A stretch of 64,000 bases of DNA from Chenopodium formosanum. Taxonomy: Eukaryota > Streptophyta > Magnoliopsida > Caryophyllales > Amaranthaceae. Position 1 is the stretch's first letter; every line of letters begins with the position of its first letter. The DNA lies in NCBI GenBank assembly GCA_024500155.1, contig CM044877.1:72806001-72870000 (forward strand), in the 5' to 3' direction. The translations under genes were made by a program, and so were the position numbers. The notes below the pieces were generated by a model. That model saw nothing but the letters and a program-made list of their open reading frames with translations. It was not told the origin of the DNA and searched no databases. Below are positions 1 to 9,822 of this stretch, piece by piece.

Positions 1-594
1 GGTGGTGGTGGTGGTGATGGTGTTTAGGGTGATGGTGGTGGAAGGAGTATGGTTGGTGAGAAAAATTGAATGATGTCAAACATGTAAATTATAAGGGTAA
101 ATGAGTAATTTAATACCGCGCCCTAAGTAATTCTATTGTGGCATTTAGTAACCCCCTAAAGTAATACTCCCTAATTCTTAGTATTGGCTGGCCAGTTAGC
201 ATTTTGCAACACCTTCAATGCAGGGTTATCAAATTGCATTCCTCAAGCATATAAGGAGATTATACAATAATAAATAAATAATTAATTTTTAATAAATTTA
301 AGCATCTATTAAACTCCATACAACAAATATAACCAGTGTCGCATACCAATATAGCATTAATCGAAAACGTACATGTTTATAAAATCGGAATATTGTTCAA
401 CCGTAACACAAAAATGGTGATGAGTTCATGATAAATTTCATACTAATTAATCCAATAAATACAAAAGACTAACCTCGATGATGATTGATTTCCCTCATAT
501 TTTCGGATGACTGATTTCCCTCATATTTTCGTCCAGTTAATCGGATAGTATTATCAATTATGATTGATTTTCCTTAGCGATGGTGCTGATAACG
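1..594. other. Non-coding flank with GGT-rich simple repeat
   Basis: I see no gene here. The first 60 bases are a degenerate GGTGGT/GATGGT simple repeat. Positions about 480-535 hold a short tandem duplication of a segment containing GATTTCCCTCATATTTTCG. Positions 578-594 (GGTGCTGATAACG on the plus strand) look like the primer-binding region of the copia LTR that starts at 595. Confidence 0.5.
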
Positions 595-866
595 TGTTGT
601 AAAATAAAGAAAAATATAAGAGATTGAGAGGAATTAATCTGTGTATTCTACTAGTATATTATATGATGGAAGTATACATATATATATATACACAGTACAA
701 TTGATAGAGTTTGCTTGGAGAATAACAAGCCCTAAAATCTAGAGAGTTCTAGAGTGATACAAGATGGATATCCACAAATAGGTTTAGATAAGAATAAACC
801 CTACATCTAGAATATTTCAGAATGATATAAGGAGTATAATGGTCATCCACACAATATTTCATAACA
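595..866 (-). mobile_element. Copia-type LTR with adjacent primer-binding region
   Basis: A 272-bp segment starts TGTTGTAAAAT and ends TTTCATAACA, so in minus orientation it runs TGTTATGAAA...TTTTACAACA with the expected TG...CA termini. Immediately outside the 595 end, the minus strand reads CGTTATCAGCACCATCGC. This resembles the ACACGTTATCAGCAC junction found next to many plant copia 5' LTRs. I therefore read it as a 5' LTR plus a short piece of internal region of a minus-strand element. No coding remnant is recognisable further left. The LTR contains a short (AT)n run near 679-690. Confidence 0.5.
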
Positions 867-1114
867 TTTCTTTTATTTTTGGATGTATTCCTCATTTGCC
901 AAAAAAAAAAAAAAATTAAAAAAAACAAAAAACAATTATAAGAATAATAACGTGTATCTTAGAATTTTTTATCAAAAAGAAAAGCCTTTGACTGTTGAAA
1001 TATTATTCAAGTGAACGGATACATTATTTTTAAAAAAAAAATATGAAAAAAAAATTATTAATTTCTCCCTTTAATAATGATTGACTAATTATAATATATA
1101 TTGTATACAGAAAT

Positions 1115-3040
1115 TTGAAAATGGATGAGAGTCGTATTGCTAAAGTAGTACCATCAACAATAGATCTTAATATGGAGTATCAAGTTGAAGACAGTGAATA
1201 CGATAGTTCCGATATGGACTTTGATATTAATTCGGAACCAGATTTTATTCGTGACGAAGTGAATGAAAATGTTGATGTGTTGAGAGATGACGATGATACA
1301 AATGGAATTAATGAAAGTCATCCTAAACCTAGAAAAACTTGCTCCTCTAAATGTAGGGATGATTTTTGCGTCTTATGAAAATGTCATTGGGTATTATCAT
1401 GAGTTTGGAAAACAAATTGGGTTCCAAATGAAAATCAGAAGTAGAGAAAATGTCAAAGGTACTGAATGTGGTAATAAGTATGATTGCACAAGGTTGAGGC
1501 TAGTATGTAAGAAAGAAGGAAAGTTTGTTCCTAGGGGGAAGGATCCATCAAAGCCTACACGAAGTGAAGTTACCAGTTGTAATGTTAAAATTACAGCTAC
1601 ATTTGACAAAAGTAGCGGGGTATGGAAACTCACCACGGCAGTGTTAGAGCATAACCATCCCATAGACCCTTCAAATTCTAAATTTATGCGAAATTATAGA
1701 TTCATTAGTCCACATAACAAGGATATATATACTAACTAATGATAAGGCAGGAGTACGTATTGGAAGATATTTTGCTACATTTGCGGTACGATATGGAGGA
1801 TTTGGTGCAGTTCCCTTCTCTGAGAAAGATTGTAGAAATTTGGTTTCTAAGCATAGACGTTTGTGCCTTGAAGAAGGAGACTTTTCTGCTATGGAGAAGC
1901 ATTTCATGGATATGTCTACCAAAGACAAAAAAATTTTCTACAAGTATGACACAAGCGATGGTACACTTAAAAATGTATTTTGGGCGGATGAGAGATGTAC
2001 AGCTGCATATCGTGATTTTGGAGTTGTGGTATCATTTGATACGACATACTTAAGAAATAGGTATAGGATGTCTTTTTGTCCTTTTATAGGAGTGAATCAT
2101 CATGGTCAATCGATATTGCTTGGGTGTGCTCTAATTTCGGGTCAGGACACGAAAATTTATATTTGGTTGTTTAAGACCTGACTAGCTTGTATCTCGGGAA
2201 AAGCTCTAAATGGTATTGTCACAGATCAATGCATGGCTATAGGTAAACTTCCTACCACTTTATAAATAACTTGCATAACTTTTCATTTATATATTTGCAT
2301 GCATGGATTAATAATGTGTACAGTAAATAACTTGTTGTGCATATATATTTGCATGCATGGATTAATAATTTATACATTAAATAGTTTGTTTATTTTGCTA
2401 AACTTTTATTTGGTTTTGTTGTGTGTAGCTGCGATTGATAGCAACATTATATTACCCAAACTTATGGTGAATGATTAAGTTTTAATATATATATATATAT
2501 ATATATCTCCTTTTTCCTTAAAAAAAAAGTATATTTGCATAGTGATAGGCATAATATTATACTAATTAATCTTGCTTTATTTTATAATAAATTATATATG
2601 TGGTGTTTGTTGGTAATTAGTAGCTATAGTTTGTCTATATTAGTGATAGTATCTACCTTGATGTTGTTTTGAAATAATTAAATGCTCTATTTACCTCAGG
2701 GAGTGCTATTAGGGAGGTATTTCCAAACACAAAACATTGATGGTGCATTTGGCATATTATGAGAAATGCAAAAAAGCACTTGAATTTTCATGAAGATAGA
2801 GATATAATCCGTAGAGAGCTGCGTCGGGCTCTCCATGATTCTCTTCATGTTGAAGAGTTTGAGAAAAAATGGAAGGATGTTATTGAAAAGCATAAGTTAC
2901 AACAAATTAATTGGTTTAATGAGATGTTTAATCTAAGACATCGGTGGGTTCCCATATATTTCAAAAATGACTTTTGGGTTGGAATGTCTAGTACACAACG
3001 TAGTGAGAGCTGAATTTTTTTTTCAAAGCATTTGTGAACC
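1115..3040 (+). pseudogene. FAR1/FHY3-type (MULE transposase-derived) gene, N-terminal and central part
   Basis: Family members are transposase-derived DNA-binding proteins, some domesticated as light-signalling transcription factors. An acidic N-terminus (1115-1330) precedes a FAR1 DNA-binding domain (about 1345-1690; FASYENVIGYYHEFG, then LEHNHPIDP near its end). The MULE transposase domain follows at about 1745-2230, with NVFWADERC, VVSFDTTYLRNRY and IGVNHHGQSILLGCAL. The motifs CIWHI, NEMFNLRHRWVPIYF and STQRSES lie at 2700-3010. An intron is likely from about 2242 (ATAG/GTAAAC) to about 2698 (CTCAG/GG). Breaks visible: frameshifts near 1330-1360 and again between the FAR1 domain and the transposase domain (about 1735-1840), a TGA where the family has Arg before the WCIWH motif (near 2741), a stop just after SES (3011), and a 2-kb LTR inserted at 3041. 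Whether this was a host gene or an autonomous MULE cannot be told; I found no TIRs. Confidence 0.85.
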
Positions 3041-3609
3041 TGTAGACACCCATTTGTGTCTCCCCAAAACCAAACCCGATGATGAGTACCTTTCACGTCG
3101 AATCATTATCGAATGAAGCGAAAGTGTGGAAGGTTTAGTGTTGCGGTAGTTTTGATTTCTTTTCTCTTCTCTATGTTTTTAAAAACTTATTTTTAAGAAA
3201 ACAGCCGATCCATTTTGGTTGGTCCATGATATGGGTCCAATAGTAGTGTAGTTGGATGGGGCTTGCAAAGACCTTTCCAACGATATATTATAAGCCCAAT
3301 TCCGATGAATATTGAGGAAGTTATGGTCAATTTACTAAACTGGGCCCGTTTTAAGCTTTATATGCGGCCCAATGATCTTGGGGAGGGCCTAATATGATTT
3401 ATCATTCCTAATGCAATTAGGAATGATTTTAGTCTTCTAGATTCTTCTAGAAGTTTCTTTTCATTCCTAATTCAATTAGCATTGATAAATTGACTTTTTG
3501 TTGACTTTTCAGAGTTTTAATCAAAATCAAATAGAATTTTTGAGGAAATTATATGATTTTATCCTCCAGTACGGCAAACTTATCTGATTTTCAAAAACGC
3601 ATTAAAAAA

Positions 3610-3745
3610 GGCCTGGCGCCAAACTCCAGGCATTTGCGCCTGGAACCAGGCCTGGCGCCTGGTGCTAGCCATTGGCGCCTGACGCCAATAAGCTGGTGCT
3701 GGCGCTAGCTCTGTTTTGCGTGCGCCAATCTCGTTTTACGTGCGC
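3610..3745. promoter_or_regulatory. Array of GGCGCC-type palindromes in the LTR U3
   Basis: Within about 135 bp the motifs TGGCGCC, GGCGCTAGC, TGACGCCA and GCGCCAA recur many times, mostly as 6-10-bp perfect palindromes. The array ends about 45 bp upstream of the TATA box. The same array occurs in the other family A LTRs (about 46703-46790 and 54685-54770) and, more degenerate, at 60530-60585. It also occurs in the internal leader of the gag-only element (52972-53085). Location and symmetry suggest protein-binding sites; E2F-type factors bind TTTGGCGCC-like sites. No function is shown. Confidence 0.5.
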
Positions 3746-3788
3746 CAAGTGCTGTGTTTTGATATTTTATCTTTTTGGCTGATTTCTC

Positions 3789-3795
3789 TATAAAT
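3789..3795 (+). promoter_or_regulatory. TATA box of the solo LTR
   Basis: TATAAAT lies downstream of the palindrome array and upstream of a T/C-rich leader. The equivalent position in the minus-strand LTR copies carries the same box (around 46652 and 54622). This marks the likely U3/R boundary region. Confidence 0.5.
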
Positions 3796-4424
3796 TACGT
3801 ATTAAAAACTCCGTTTTCATTCACCAATTCCCACCAATTCTCACGAATTCTCACCTACAATCAGTTTTCATTCGCAATCATCAATTCTCTTAATTCCCTT
3901 AATCATTCATCTTTCACTTTCTTTATTTTTTCTAAACCTTGTTTTCATACAAAATTCCACATTCACAAGATCTAGAAACACCTAGCTATATTCGAAGTTG
4001 CCTTCGCCCTAGACGTGAAAGGTTTAATTTCTGAGGGTTTAGTCCCAAATCTCTCTTTCAATTATTTAATTTAGTTGTTTTGATTATTATTTTCCTTGAA
4101 GTTACTAACGTGTGTATTTTGTAATTAGAAAGAGGTACGAAGCATCAAAGTAAGTACTTTAATTGATTTATTGATATTATGATGTAGAAATCATGTTTGG
4201 ATTGTTATTATGATATTCCTAGTATCATGTCTAGGGTAATTTTAATATTAAATATGATTGTTACGATGCTTCCTATGTTCTTCCTAATATTTATGATTGT
4301 TAGTATCATGTTAGGGCTAAAGATTTGATTTTTATTGCTTAGTGACATGCTAGGGTTTGTTATTAATCTTGTTAGTATCATGCCTAGGATTTTGCTATTA
4401 TTATTATGCTTTAATATTAACATG

Positions 4425-4565
4425 AACATGATTATGATTATAATTGTTATGATTTATGATGATTATGAATATTATTATTATTATTATTATTTTGATGATG
4501 ATTATTCTATTTATGATGATATTATTATTATTATGATTATTATAATTATTTTTTATTTATTATTT
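4425..4565. repeat. (TTA/ATG)n microsatellite inside the LTR
   Basis: A run of imperfect ATTATTATG/TTATTATT units. It is longer here than at the equivalent place in the LTRs at 45421-47365 and 53391-55335. It generates an open frame of Ile/Tyr/Asp repeats that is not a gene. Confidence 0.85.
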
Positions 4566-4910
4566 ATTATGTTGCTTGATGATATTTATTTTTATTGCTT
4601 GATCACACCTTTTATTGCATGTTTAAAGGGAATTTATACTTGTAATCACGCTTAATAAGATAATTAATAATCTTGTTAGGGTTAATATGATTATAATTCA
4701 AGTGATCGCCAATAATAGATTCGTTTGTGCATTAAATTCAACCAACATAGATAAACAGGTTTAGGGTTAATCCTATTGATTGCATGTTAATTGAAAAGCG
4801 CACATGAATACGATCTGAATAAAGTAGAGGCCTATTATTAGGGCAGGTTCAATCTCTTTTAGGTTGGATTTGTACCTTCATCCCCGAACCCTTATTTGGT
4901 TCTATACCTT

Positions 4911-5747
4911 ATGGAGTTGACGATCTCTTGGATCGTTAAGGGGTGTAACCTTCACCTCGTGAACGGTTTACAAGTTCCTAAAACTTGTTGGCGACTCTTT
5001 TGCTCTATCTTCTTCCCTTTTGGACGCCACCGTACTTTAGTGTATGATCACAGTGGGGTTCAAGCTAGGGGTTTCACGCTTGAAATTTATTCCCCACAGA
5101 ACCTTAATACTAACTTGAAAGAATTTGTTGAGAAATATTGTCTTGCATTAGGAAAACGAGCCAATGAGGAGGAAAATGAAACATTTCGTTCAATGAATAA
5201 GCCAACCCTATGCTTCACCGAATTTGTGAGCGAGAGTGTATTTCAACGTCTTTATACCTCAAAAAAATTTGAAGAGTTTCAAGAACAAGTGCGTATGGTC
5301 ACATATACAAGTGCAACTAAATCCTATGATAATGGAAGTGTTTGTGTCTATGATGTAGTGACCAAGAAGGCTAAATGGCCATGCATACAAAAATTTAAAG
5401 TGACCTTTGACCATGATTCATATGATGTGAAGTGTGATTGTAGAAACTTTGAATTTAGAGGGATCATATGTTGTCATGTGGTTCGTGTATATCATGAGGA
5501 GGATATATTATGTGTTCCTGAAAATTATATCTTAAATCGATGGAGAAAAGACTTGGTTAAGGACTACACAAAAATTGTAGTGCGATATTTTACACCAGAC
5601 AAAAATCCACATGCAAAGAGCTATTTAGCATTGCATAAGGAATTTGCGGAAATTGCCTCTATGGCAACAATTGATGATAAACCATACTCTTTTCTTTTGG
5701 AGAGTTTTGTTAAATTGAGGCCACAAGTGAAAGCATTGATTGGTTGA
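4911..5747 (+). CDS. LTR/FAR1 chimeric open frame
   Basis: The first ATG of this frame is at 4911, inside the LTR. Codons to 5098 are LTR-derived (about 62 residues, including FFPFGRHRTLVYDHSGVQ). The frame then continues without a break into the C-terminal half of the FAR1-type protein (NTNLKEFVEKYCLALGKRA, then the SWIM zinc-finger motif CDCRNFEFRGIICCHVVRVY near 5432-5490) to a stop at 5745-5747. The LTR also carries a TATA box about 1.1 kb upstream. Whether this is expressed is unknown. It may simply be an open frame produced by the insertion. Confidence 0.45.
   Translation: MELTISWIVKGCNLHLVNGLQVPKTCWRLFCSIFFPFGRHRTLVYDHSGVQARGFTLEIYSPQNLNTNLKEFVEKYCLALGKRANEEENETFRSMNKPTLCFTEFVSESVFQRLYTSKKFEEFQEQVRMVTYTSATKSYDNGSVCVYDVVTKKAKWPCIQKFKVTFDHDSYDVKCDCRNFEFRGIICCHVVRVYHEEDILCVPENYILNRWRKDLVKDYTKIVVRYFTPDKNPHAKSYLALHKEFAEIASMATIDDKPYSFLLESFVKLRPQVKALIG
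5099..5747 (+). pseudogene. FAR1/FHY3-type gene, C-terminal part with SWIM zinc finger
   Basis: This is the continuation of the gene split at 3041. The sequence after the second GAACC copy matches the family's region after the QRSES motif (LKEFVEKY). The SWIM motif C-x-C...G-I-x-C-x-H follows near 5432-5490, and then RWRKDLVKDY. Past 5747 the C-terminal tail is in other frames and has stops up to about 6020. No inactivating change is seen between 5104 and 5747. Confidence 0.85.
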
Positions 5748-6104
5748 AGAATCTCAAGAACTACCCCGGCGGATAGTGAGTACACTTGGTAAAGTTTATG
5801 GAAGACACCCCTCACTTAGAGGTGAAGTTGATGGAGATGATCAAAGGGAAAATGTAGATAATCAACAAAATGTCAAAGATCCAGAAGATCGTAGAGTAAA
5901 GGGAAAAAACCAAGTCATGGAAAAGGGTATGACTATGACAAACAAACTACGAAATACAAGAAGAATGCAAGTCAACAAACAAATGAACATGTATATATTA
6001 ATAACATCCTTTTCAATCTAATGTTCCATATTGGTTTTTCATATGAGTATATTTAACTTAAGCATTAACTTCCCTTATCATATGTGTATACTTTTATTTT
6101 GTAA
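5748..6104. other. Decayed 3' end of the FAR1-type gene and AT-rich flank
   Basis: Lysine/arginine-rich reading at 5740-6021 may be the eroded tail of the FAR1-type protein, but it is in a different frame from the SWIM domain. Nothing else is recognisable. Confidence 0.4.
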
Positions 6105-6343
6105 TCCATTGTCACTTAATTTCAGTTCAGTTCAGTTAAGTTAAGCTCCAATCAGTTCAGCTTAGTTCAGTTCCAATCAATCAGTTTAGTTCAGTTCAGT
6201 TCAGTTCAGCTCCTAATTTCCTTATCTCATAAAATATTCATTTTAGCTCAGTTCAGTTCAGCAGTTCAGCTCCAATCAGTTCAAGTTCAACTCCAATCAG
6301 TTCAGTTCAGCTCAGCTCAGTTCAGTTAATGTGAACATGCCCT
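6105..6343. mobile_element. CAGTT-rich MITE, copy 1
   Basis: The core is many AGTTCAGTTCAG/CTCCAATC units with the shared internal segment CTCCTAATTTCCTTATCTCA. The right end reads AATGTGAACATGCCCT, the same terminus as copies at 9358-9512 and 11636-11823. The left end is degenerate, so the start is approximate. Confidence 0.6.
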
Positions 6344-6993
6344 ATATTTTAATAATTATGCATGAAACAACTTTATGTATGATAAAATATAAACAATTTT
6401 TCATATTGATAACATAAGCAATCATGACATAAAGTTTTCTTTGCTATGAAGGTTCACCCTTTTTTCCTTAAATAAGGTACGGAGTAGTAGCATACTAGTA
6501 TACATCGTTTTTTATAATCATATGTTATGGGATGTTATACCTTATCTATTAATGCTTGGTTATTTCGCGTAATATGCATTCGTACAATCATACTCTTATG
6601 AGTATCAAGTACTTAGTAAATTTTTAAATTTTTTTTACTATTACATTTCATAACAAATTTTATTGAAAATTTCATAAGATATAGTTTTAAGAATATATTA
6701 TACGTTGTTCTCGTATCTTCTATTTTAAAAACTCCGGAGATACTCTCTATTCAAATCTTTGAAGACGTGAAGCGCCCGAAGCACTGTTCCTTAACAAATG
6801 TATCTTTATAAGAATTAATATTAACAAATGTATCTTGATAAGAATTAATATAACAAATGTTCCTCCCAAAAGCACCCGAAGAACAACTGATACAACTTCA
6901 TTCTTGAATATACTTTAATTATATATCAACTGATAATAGAAATTAATATTATCATAAGAAACAAAGTTGATTGTATAAGAAATACCTCTTTAA
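6344..6993. other. AT-rich intergenic DNA
   Basis: No gene is seen. A 38-bp-scale tandem duplication containing TTAACAAATGTATCTT and ATAAGAATTAATAT lies at about 6792-6862. Confidence 0.5.
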
Positions 6994-7407
6994 GACCCTC
7001 TCCAATGGTGAGACTCAAGTGAGTATTTTTAGGAGAGATAGAGTATTTTTTGCAATGTATACCAATAAGTTGGTATCTAAATTTAGCAACTCTAAAAGAA
7101 AGTTGCTAAGTTTAGATACTCTACTTTGAGTCTCATTTGACAAAGTGTAGGCCCTTATCAATATTCTAATATATTTTGTAATTTATTTAAGTTTTACCTT
7201 TTTTTTCATTATTTTTTATTCTTACAATAATTGATGTGTCATAAATTAAAAGTGACATTTGTATATTTTAGAGAGTCTCACCATTGAAAAATTAGACTTA
7301 ACATGAGTTGCCAAATTGAGAAGTGGATATTATCTCACCATTAGAGGTAAAAACAACTCATTTTGTATTTCAATACTTAAAGTTGAGTCTCACCATTGGA
7401 GATGGTC
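6994..7407. mobile_element. Tourist-like TIR element (414 bp)
   Basis: The left end GACCCTCTCCAATGGTGAGA and the right end (reverse complement GACCATCTCCAATGGTGAGA) form an inverted repeat of roughly 25 bp. Both sides are flanked by TAA (6991-6993 and 7408-7410), the 3-bp TWA target duplication of PIF/Harbinger elements. A second inverted pair sits inside (TAAGTTTAGATACTCTACTTTGAG-type segment near 7105 against 7050-7085). There is no coding capacity, so this is a MITE. Confidence 0.75.
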
Positions 7408-7410
7408 TAA

Positions 7411-8365
7411 GTCATGATCATATAAAATAGAGTTGTCTCCACTAGTATGATAAAGGGGTAGGCCAATTCTACCAATTAATCTTTCTAAAAAAAATAAAAA
7501 ATAAAAAATAAAAAAATTAGAATGAAAATTAATTGTGCCAAGGGATTCTCAGTTATTCACCATGCAACCTGTTGAATCATTATTTTAGTAGCTTGATGAG
7601 TTAATATCAGTCATTGGGAGAGAAGGAACAACAAAAGCCACAAATACCAAAATATTCTCCTCTTTCCTCCGACAAAGCATTAATTGTGTTTTAATTCCTT
7701 TCAATGACATGTACATGCCACATATTACAAGCAATGCCACATTATTTGACAACTCACATGGGTAGACTACCTAGTGGGTGAATTAAGTTTTCTCCTTAGT
7801 CATCCAAATTCAGATATAAATGCTAACCAAATTATTAAACAAAATTTAGAAATCTATAAATCATTATCCTTTAAAAATACCCACATTTTGAATTTGTTCT
7901 CTATGATATTATGTAGCTTTCTTTGTGAATGGCCTTTAAGAAAACAGATAACAAGCTCTTTTTAATAATAAAAAAAAAATTATATATTATGCTTCTATAA
8001 TATTATGTTTCAATATAACAAAATAATTCACCTCAACTTTACATAAATTAAAACCTTTTATTTTCCACAAATACAAAACCGAATAGAAGTACGATCAACA
8101 ATATTGGCACTTGCAAATAAAAAGATGAACCCCGGCCCACTGCACACACATTATCCGTATATATAATGAGTCCTCTAACCGGATATCAACCTAATGCCAT
8201 TACAAATTGACACCCGATCAATATAATATAATGAGTTATAATGGATAGTCAATATTATAATATAAATTGATAAATAAGGTTATCATAAACACAGAGGTGA
8301 ATAATTATATTAGGTTAAATGGGATAATATATAAATTAGGTTATCATTATAATATTATCCGTATC
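7411..8365. other. AT-rich intergenic DNA without genes
   Basis: Only A-rich tracts (7487-7516), short frames without family resemblance, and AT-rich repeats leading into the 34-bp tandem array were seen. Confidence 0.5.
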
Positions 8366-8920
8366 AAATGGATCAAAATCAACTATAGTTATTATAATTA
8401 AATGGGTCAAAATGAACTATAGTTATTATAATTAAATGGGTTAAAATCAACTATAGTTATTGATAGAGTATATAACATATTCCCGGGCCTCAACCATCAG
8501 CTTAATCTTTTGGTTGAGATGGTCCACTAACATGGTATCAGAGCCAGCGTGACATAAAGGTCACGGGTTTGAATCTCATCCACCCCTCCTTCAAAGTGGA
8601 ATTGATTTGCACCAGGTATGGGTGGGCCTGTGTTGCATCCACATTTCAAGCCCAAAGGACCTTTCATGTGAGGGGGAGTGATAGAGTATATAACATATTC
8701 CTGGGGCTCAACCATCAGCTTAAGCTTTTGGTTGAGATGATCCACTAACAGTTATTATAATTAAAAATGGGTCAAAATATATTAGGATAATATATAAATT
8801 AGGTTATCATTATAATATATAATGATAATATATAAACTAATAATATATGATAGTTATTATAATTATATGGGTCAAAATCAACTATAGTTTTTTTTTTTTT
8901 TTTTTTTTGGACGGGACAAA
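8366..8920. repeat. 34-bp tandem repeat interrupted by a SMART element
   Basis: Units starting AAATGGGTCAAAATCAACTA occur at 8366, 8400 and 8434, an exact 34-bp period. The array is interrupted at 8461 by the SMART element and resumes at 8751. A further diverged unit lies near 8865-8890, and it ends at a T-tract (about 8888-8910). Confidence 0.8.
8461..8750 (+). mobile_element. Complete SMART/TRIM mini LTR retrotransposon (290 bp)
   Basis: Two 72-bp terminal repeats (8461-8532 and 8679-8750) start TGATAGAGTATATAACATAT and end CCACTAACA. The primer-binding site TGGTATCAGAGC starts at 8533, directly after the left repeat, and matches the initiator tRNA-Met site. A polypurine tract (GTGAGGGGGAG, about 8669-8679) directly precedes the right repeat. 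The 5-bp target duplication GTTAT is at 8456-8460 and 8751-8755. The internal part is only 146 bp and non-coding. These are the defining features of SMART/TRIM elements, which rely on other elements for all proteins. Confidence 0.93.
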
Positions 8921-9354
8921 ATCAATTATAGTTATTGTAGTTATTATAGCTAAAAATATATTACGTACATCTAATTAGTTCAAAATCAACGTACCAAAAA
9001 ATTATCGCAAAAATTCACTCGGGTCTTTAGAACTTTTATTGTCTTATTATAAAAAAAAAAAAAAAAAAAAATATTCATAACTTTCCACTCTTAAGATAAT
9101 TACAACTAGCGAATGGTTTACAATTACCCACAACTTACTTACACATTATTAATTTGACACACGAAAATATCATTATTGTCACGTCACTTCTTTTTTGAAA
9201 GTTATTTTATGGAATACATATTAATCCTACTTTTTAAGTTTTTTAAAAAACACTCTACCAAAACAACAGCAATACGATCGACAATATCAACCTCCGATAT
9301 TTTCCATTTTGGACTATTGCGCACGATAGGGCAACAAGTTCTAAATAAAAGCAC
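8921..9354. other. AT-rich intergenic DNA
   Basis: No gene or repeat beyond an A-tract (about 9050-9070) is recognisable. Confidence 0.45.
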
Positions 9355-9357
9355 TAA

Positions 9358-9512
9358 GGGCTTATTCTCGTATGATTATTTTCAGTTCAGTTCAGTTCAG
9401 CTCTAATAAGTTCAATTCAGTTCATTAGTTCAGCTCCTAATTTCCTTCTCTTATAAAATATTTAATTCAATTTAGTTCAGTTCAACTGAGTTTAGTAAAT
9501 GAGAACATGCCC
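9358..9512. mobile_element. CAGTT-rich MITE, copy 2
   Basis: It starts GGGCTTATTC and ends GAACATGCCC, an imperfect inverted pair. It is flanked by TAA on both sides (9355-9357 and 9513-9515), which fits PIF/Harbinger (Tourist-like) insertion. The core is AGTTCAG repeats around the segment CTCCTAATTTCCTTCTC. Confidence 0.7.
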
Positions 9513-9611
9513 TAATTAGCGTTTGTTTCAAAAAAGAAAAAACATACGCCTTTTATTTCAAGTTATGATACATAGTCCGAAGCAAATTTTCAAATTATTC
9601 TTATATGTAAA

Positions 9612-9814
9612 TTTTTTTTTGGTTGATAAAGAGAAGGCCCTACCAGGCTGAAACCTTTCACATGTCTTCCCGATTCGAATTAAGTCAGTTAACGGGCTAG
9701 ACACTTTTAGAGTGGGGAGAAGGGTAAGAGAATCTCCACCCTAGAGTGACTCAAATAATGAGGTTTTATTCCACTAGATGAGATACAAACTTTATCACTA
9801 GACTAAGCTATATT
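9612..9814 (-). mobile_element. SINE 1
   Basis: On the minus strand, a box-A-like start (TAGCTTAGTCTAGTGATAAAG) is followed about 110 bp later by a box-B-like segment (AATTCGAATCGGG). The 3' end is an A-tract (the T-tract at 9612-9620 on plus). A short direct repeat ATGTAA (9605-9610 and 9817-9822) may be the target duplication. Length (about 200 bp) and layout fit tRNA-derived plant SINEs. Confidence 0.65.
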
Positions 9815-9822
9815 TAATGTAA

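Larger units (their letters stand above)
3041..5098 (+). mobile_element. Solo LTR, gypsy family A, inserted in the FAR1-type gene
   Basis: The 2,058-bp segment starts TGTAGACACCC and ends TTCCCCACA. It is flanked by the 5-bp duplication GAACC (3036-3040 and 5099-5103). It is colinear with the two LTRs of the gag-only element at 45421-47365 and 53391-55335 (there in minus orientation) and with the truncated copy at 60524-61822. No internal retrotransposon sequence is present, so this is a solo LTR left by LTR-LTR recombination. Inside it, in order, are an array of GGCGCC palindromes (about 3610-3745), a TATA box (TATAAAT, 3789-3795), a pyrimidine-rich leader, and an expanded TTA/TGA repeat (about 4425-4565). 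The expansion explains most of its extra length over the 1,945-bp copies. Confidence 0.93.

Noticed and set aside
4335..4655. 106-residue open frame rich in Ile, Tyr and Asp
   Set aside because: It is the translation of the TTA/TGA microsatellite inside the LTR; the same frame recurs in other LTR copies with different repeat lengths.
8533..8545. TGGTATCAGAGCC as a possible tRNA-related gene
   Set aside because: It is the primer-binding site directly after the SMART LTR; no tRNA cloverleaf surrounds it.
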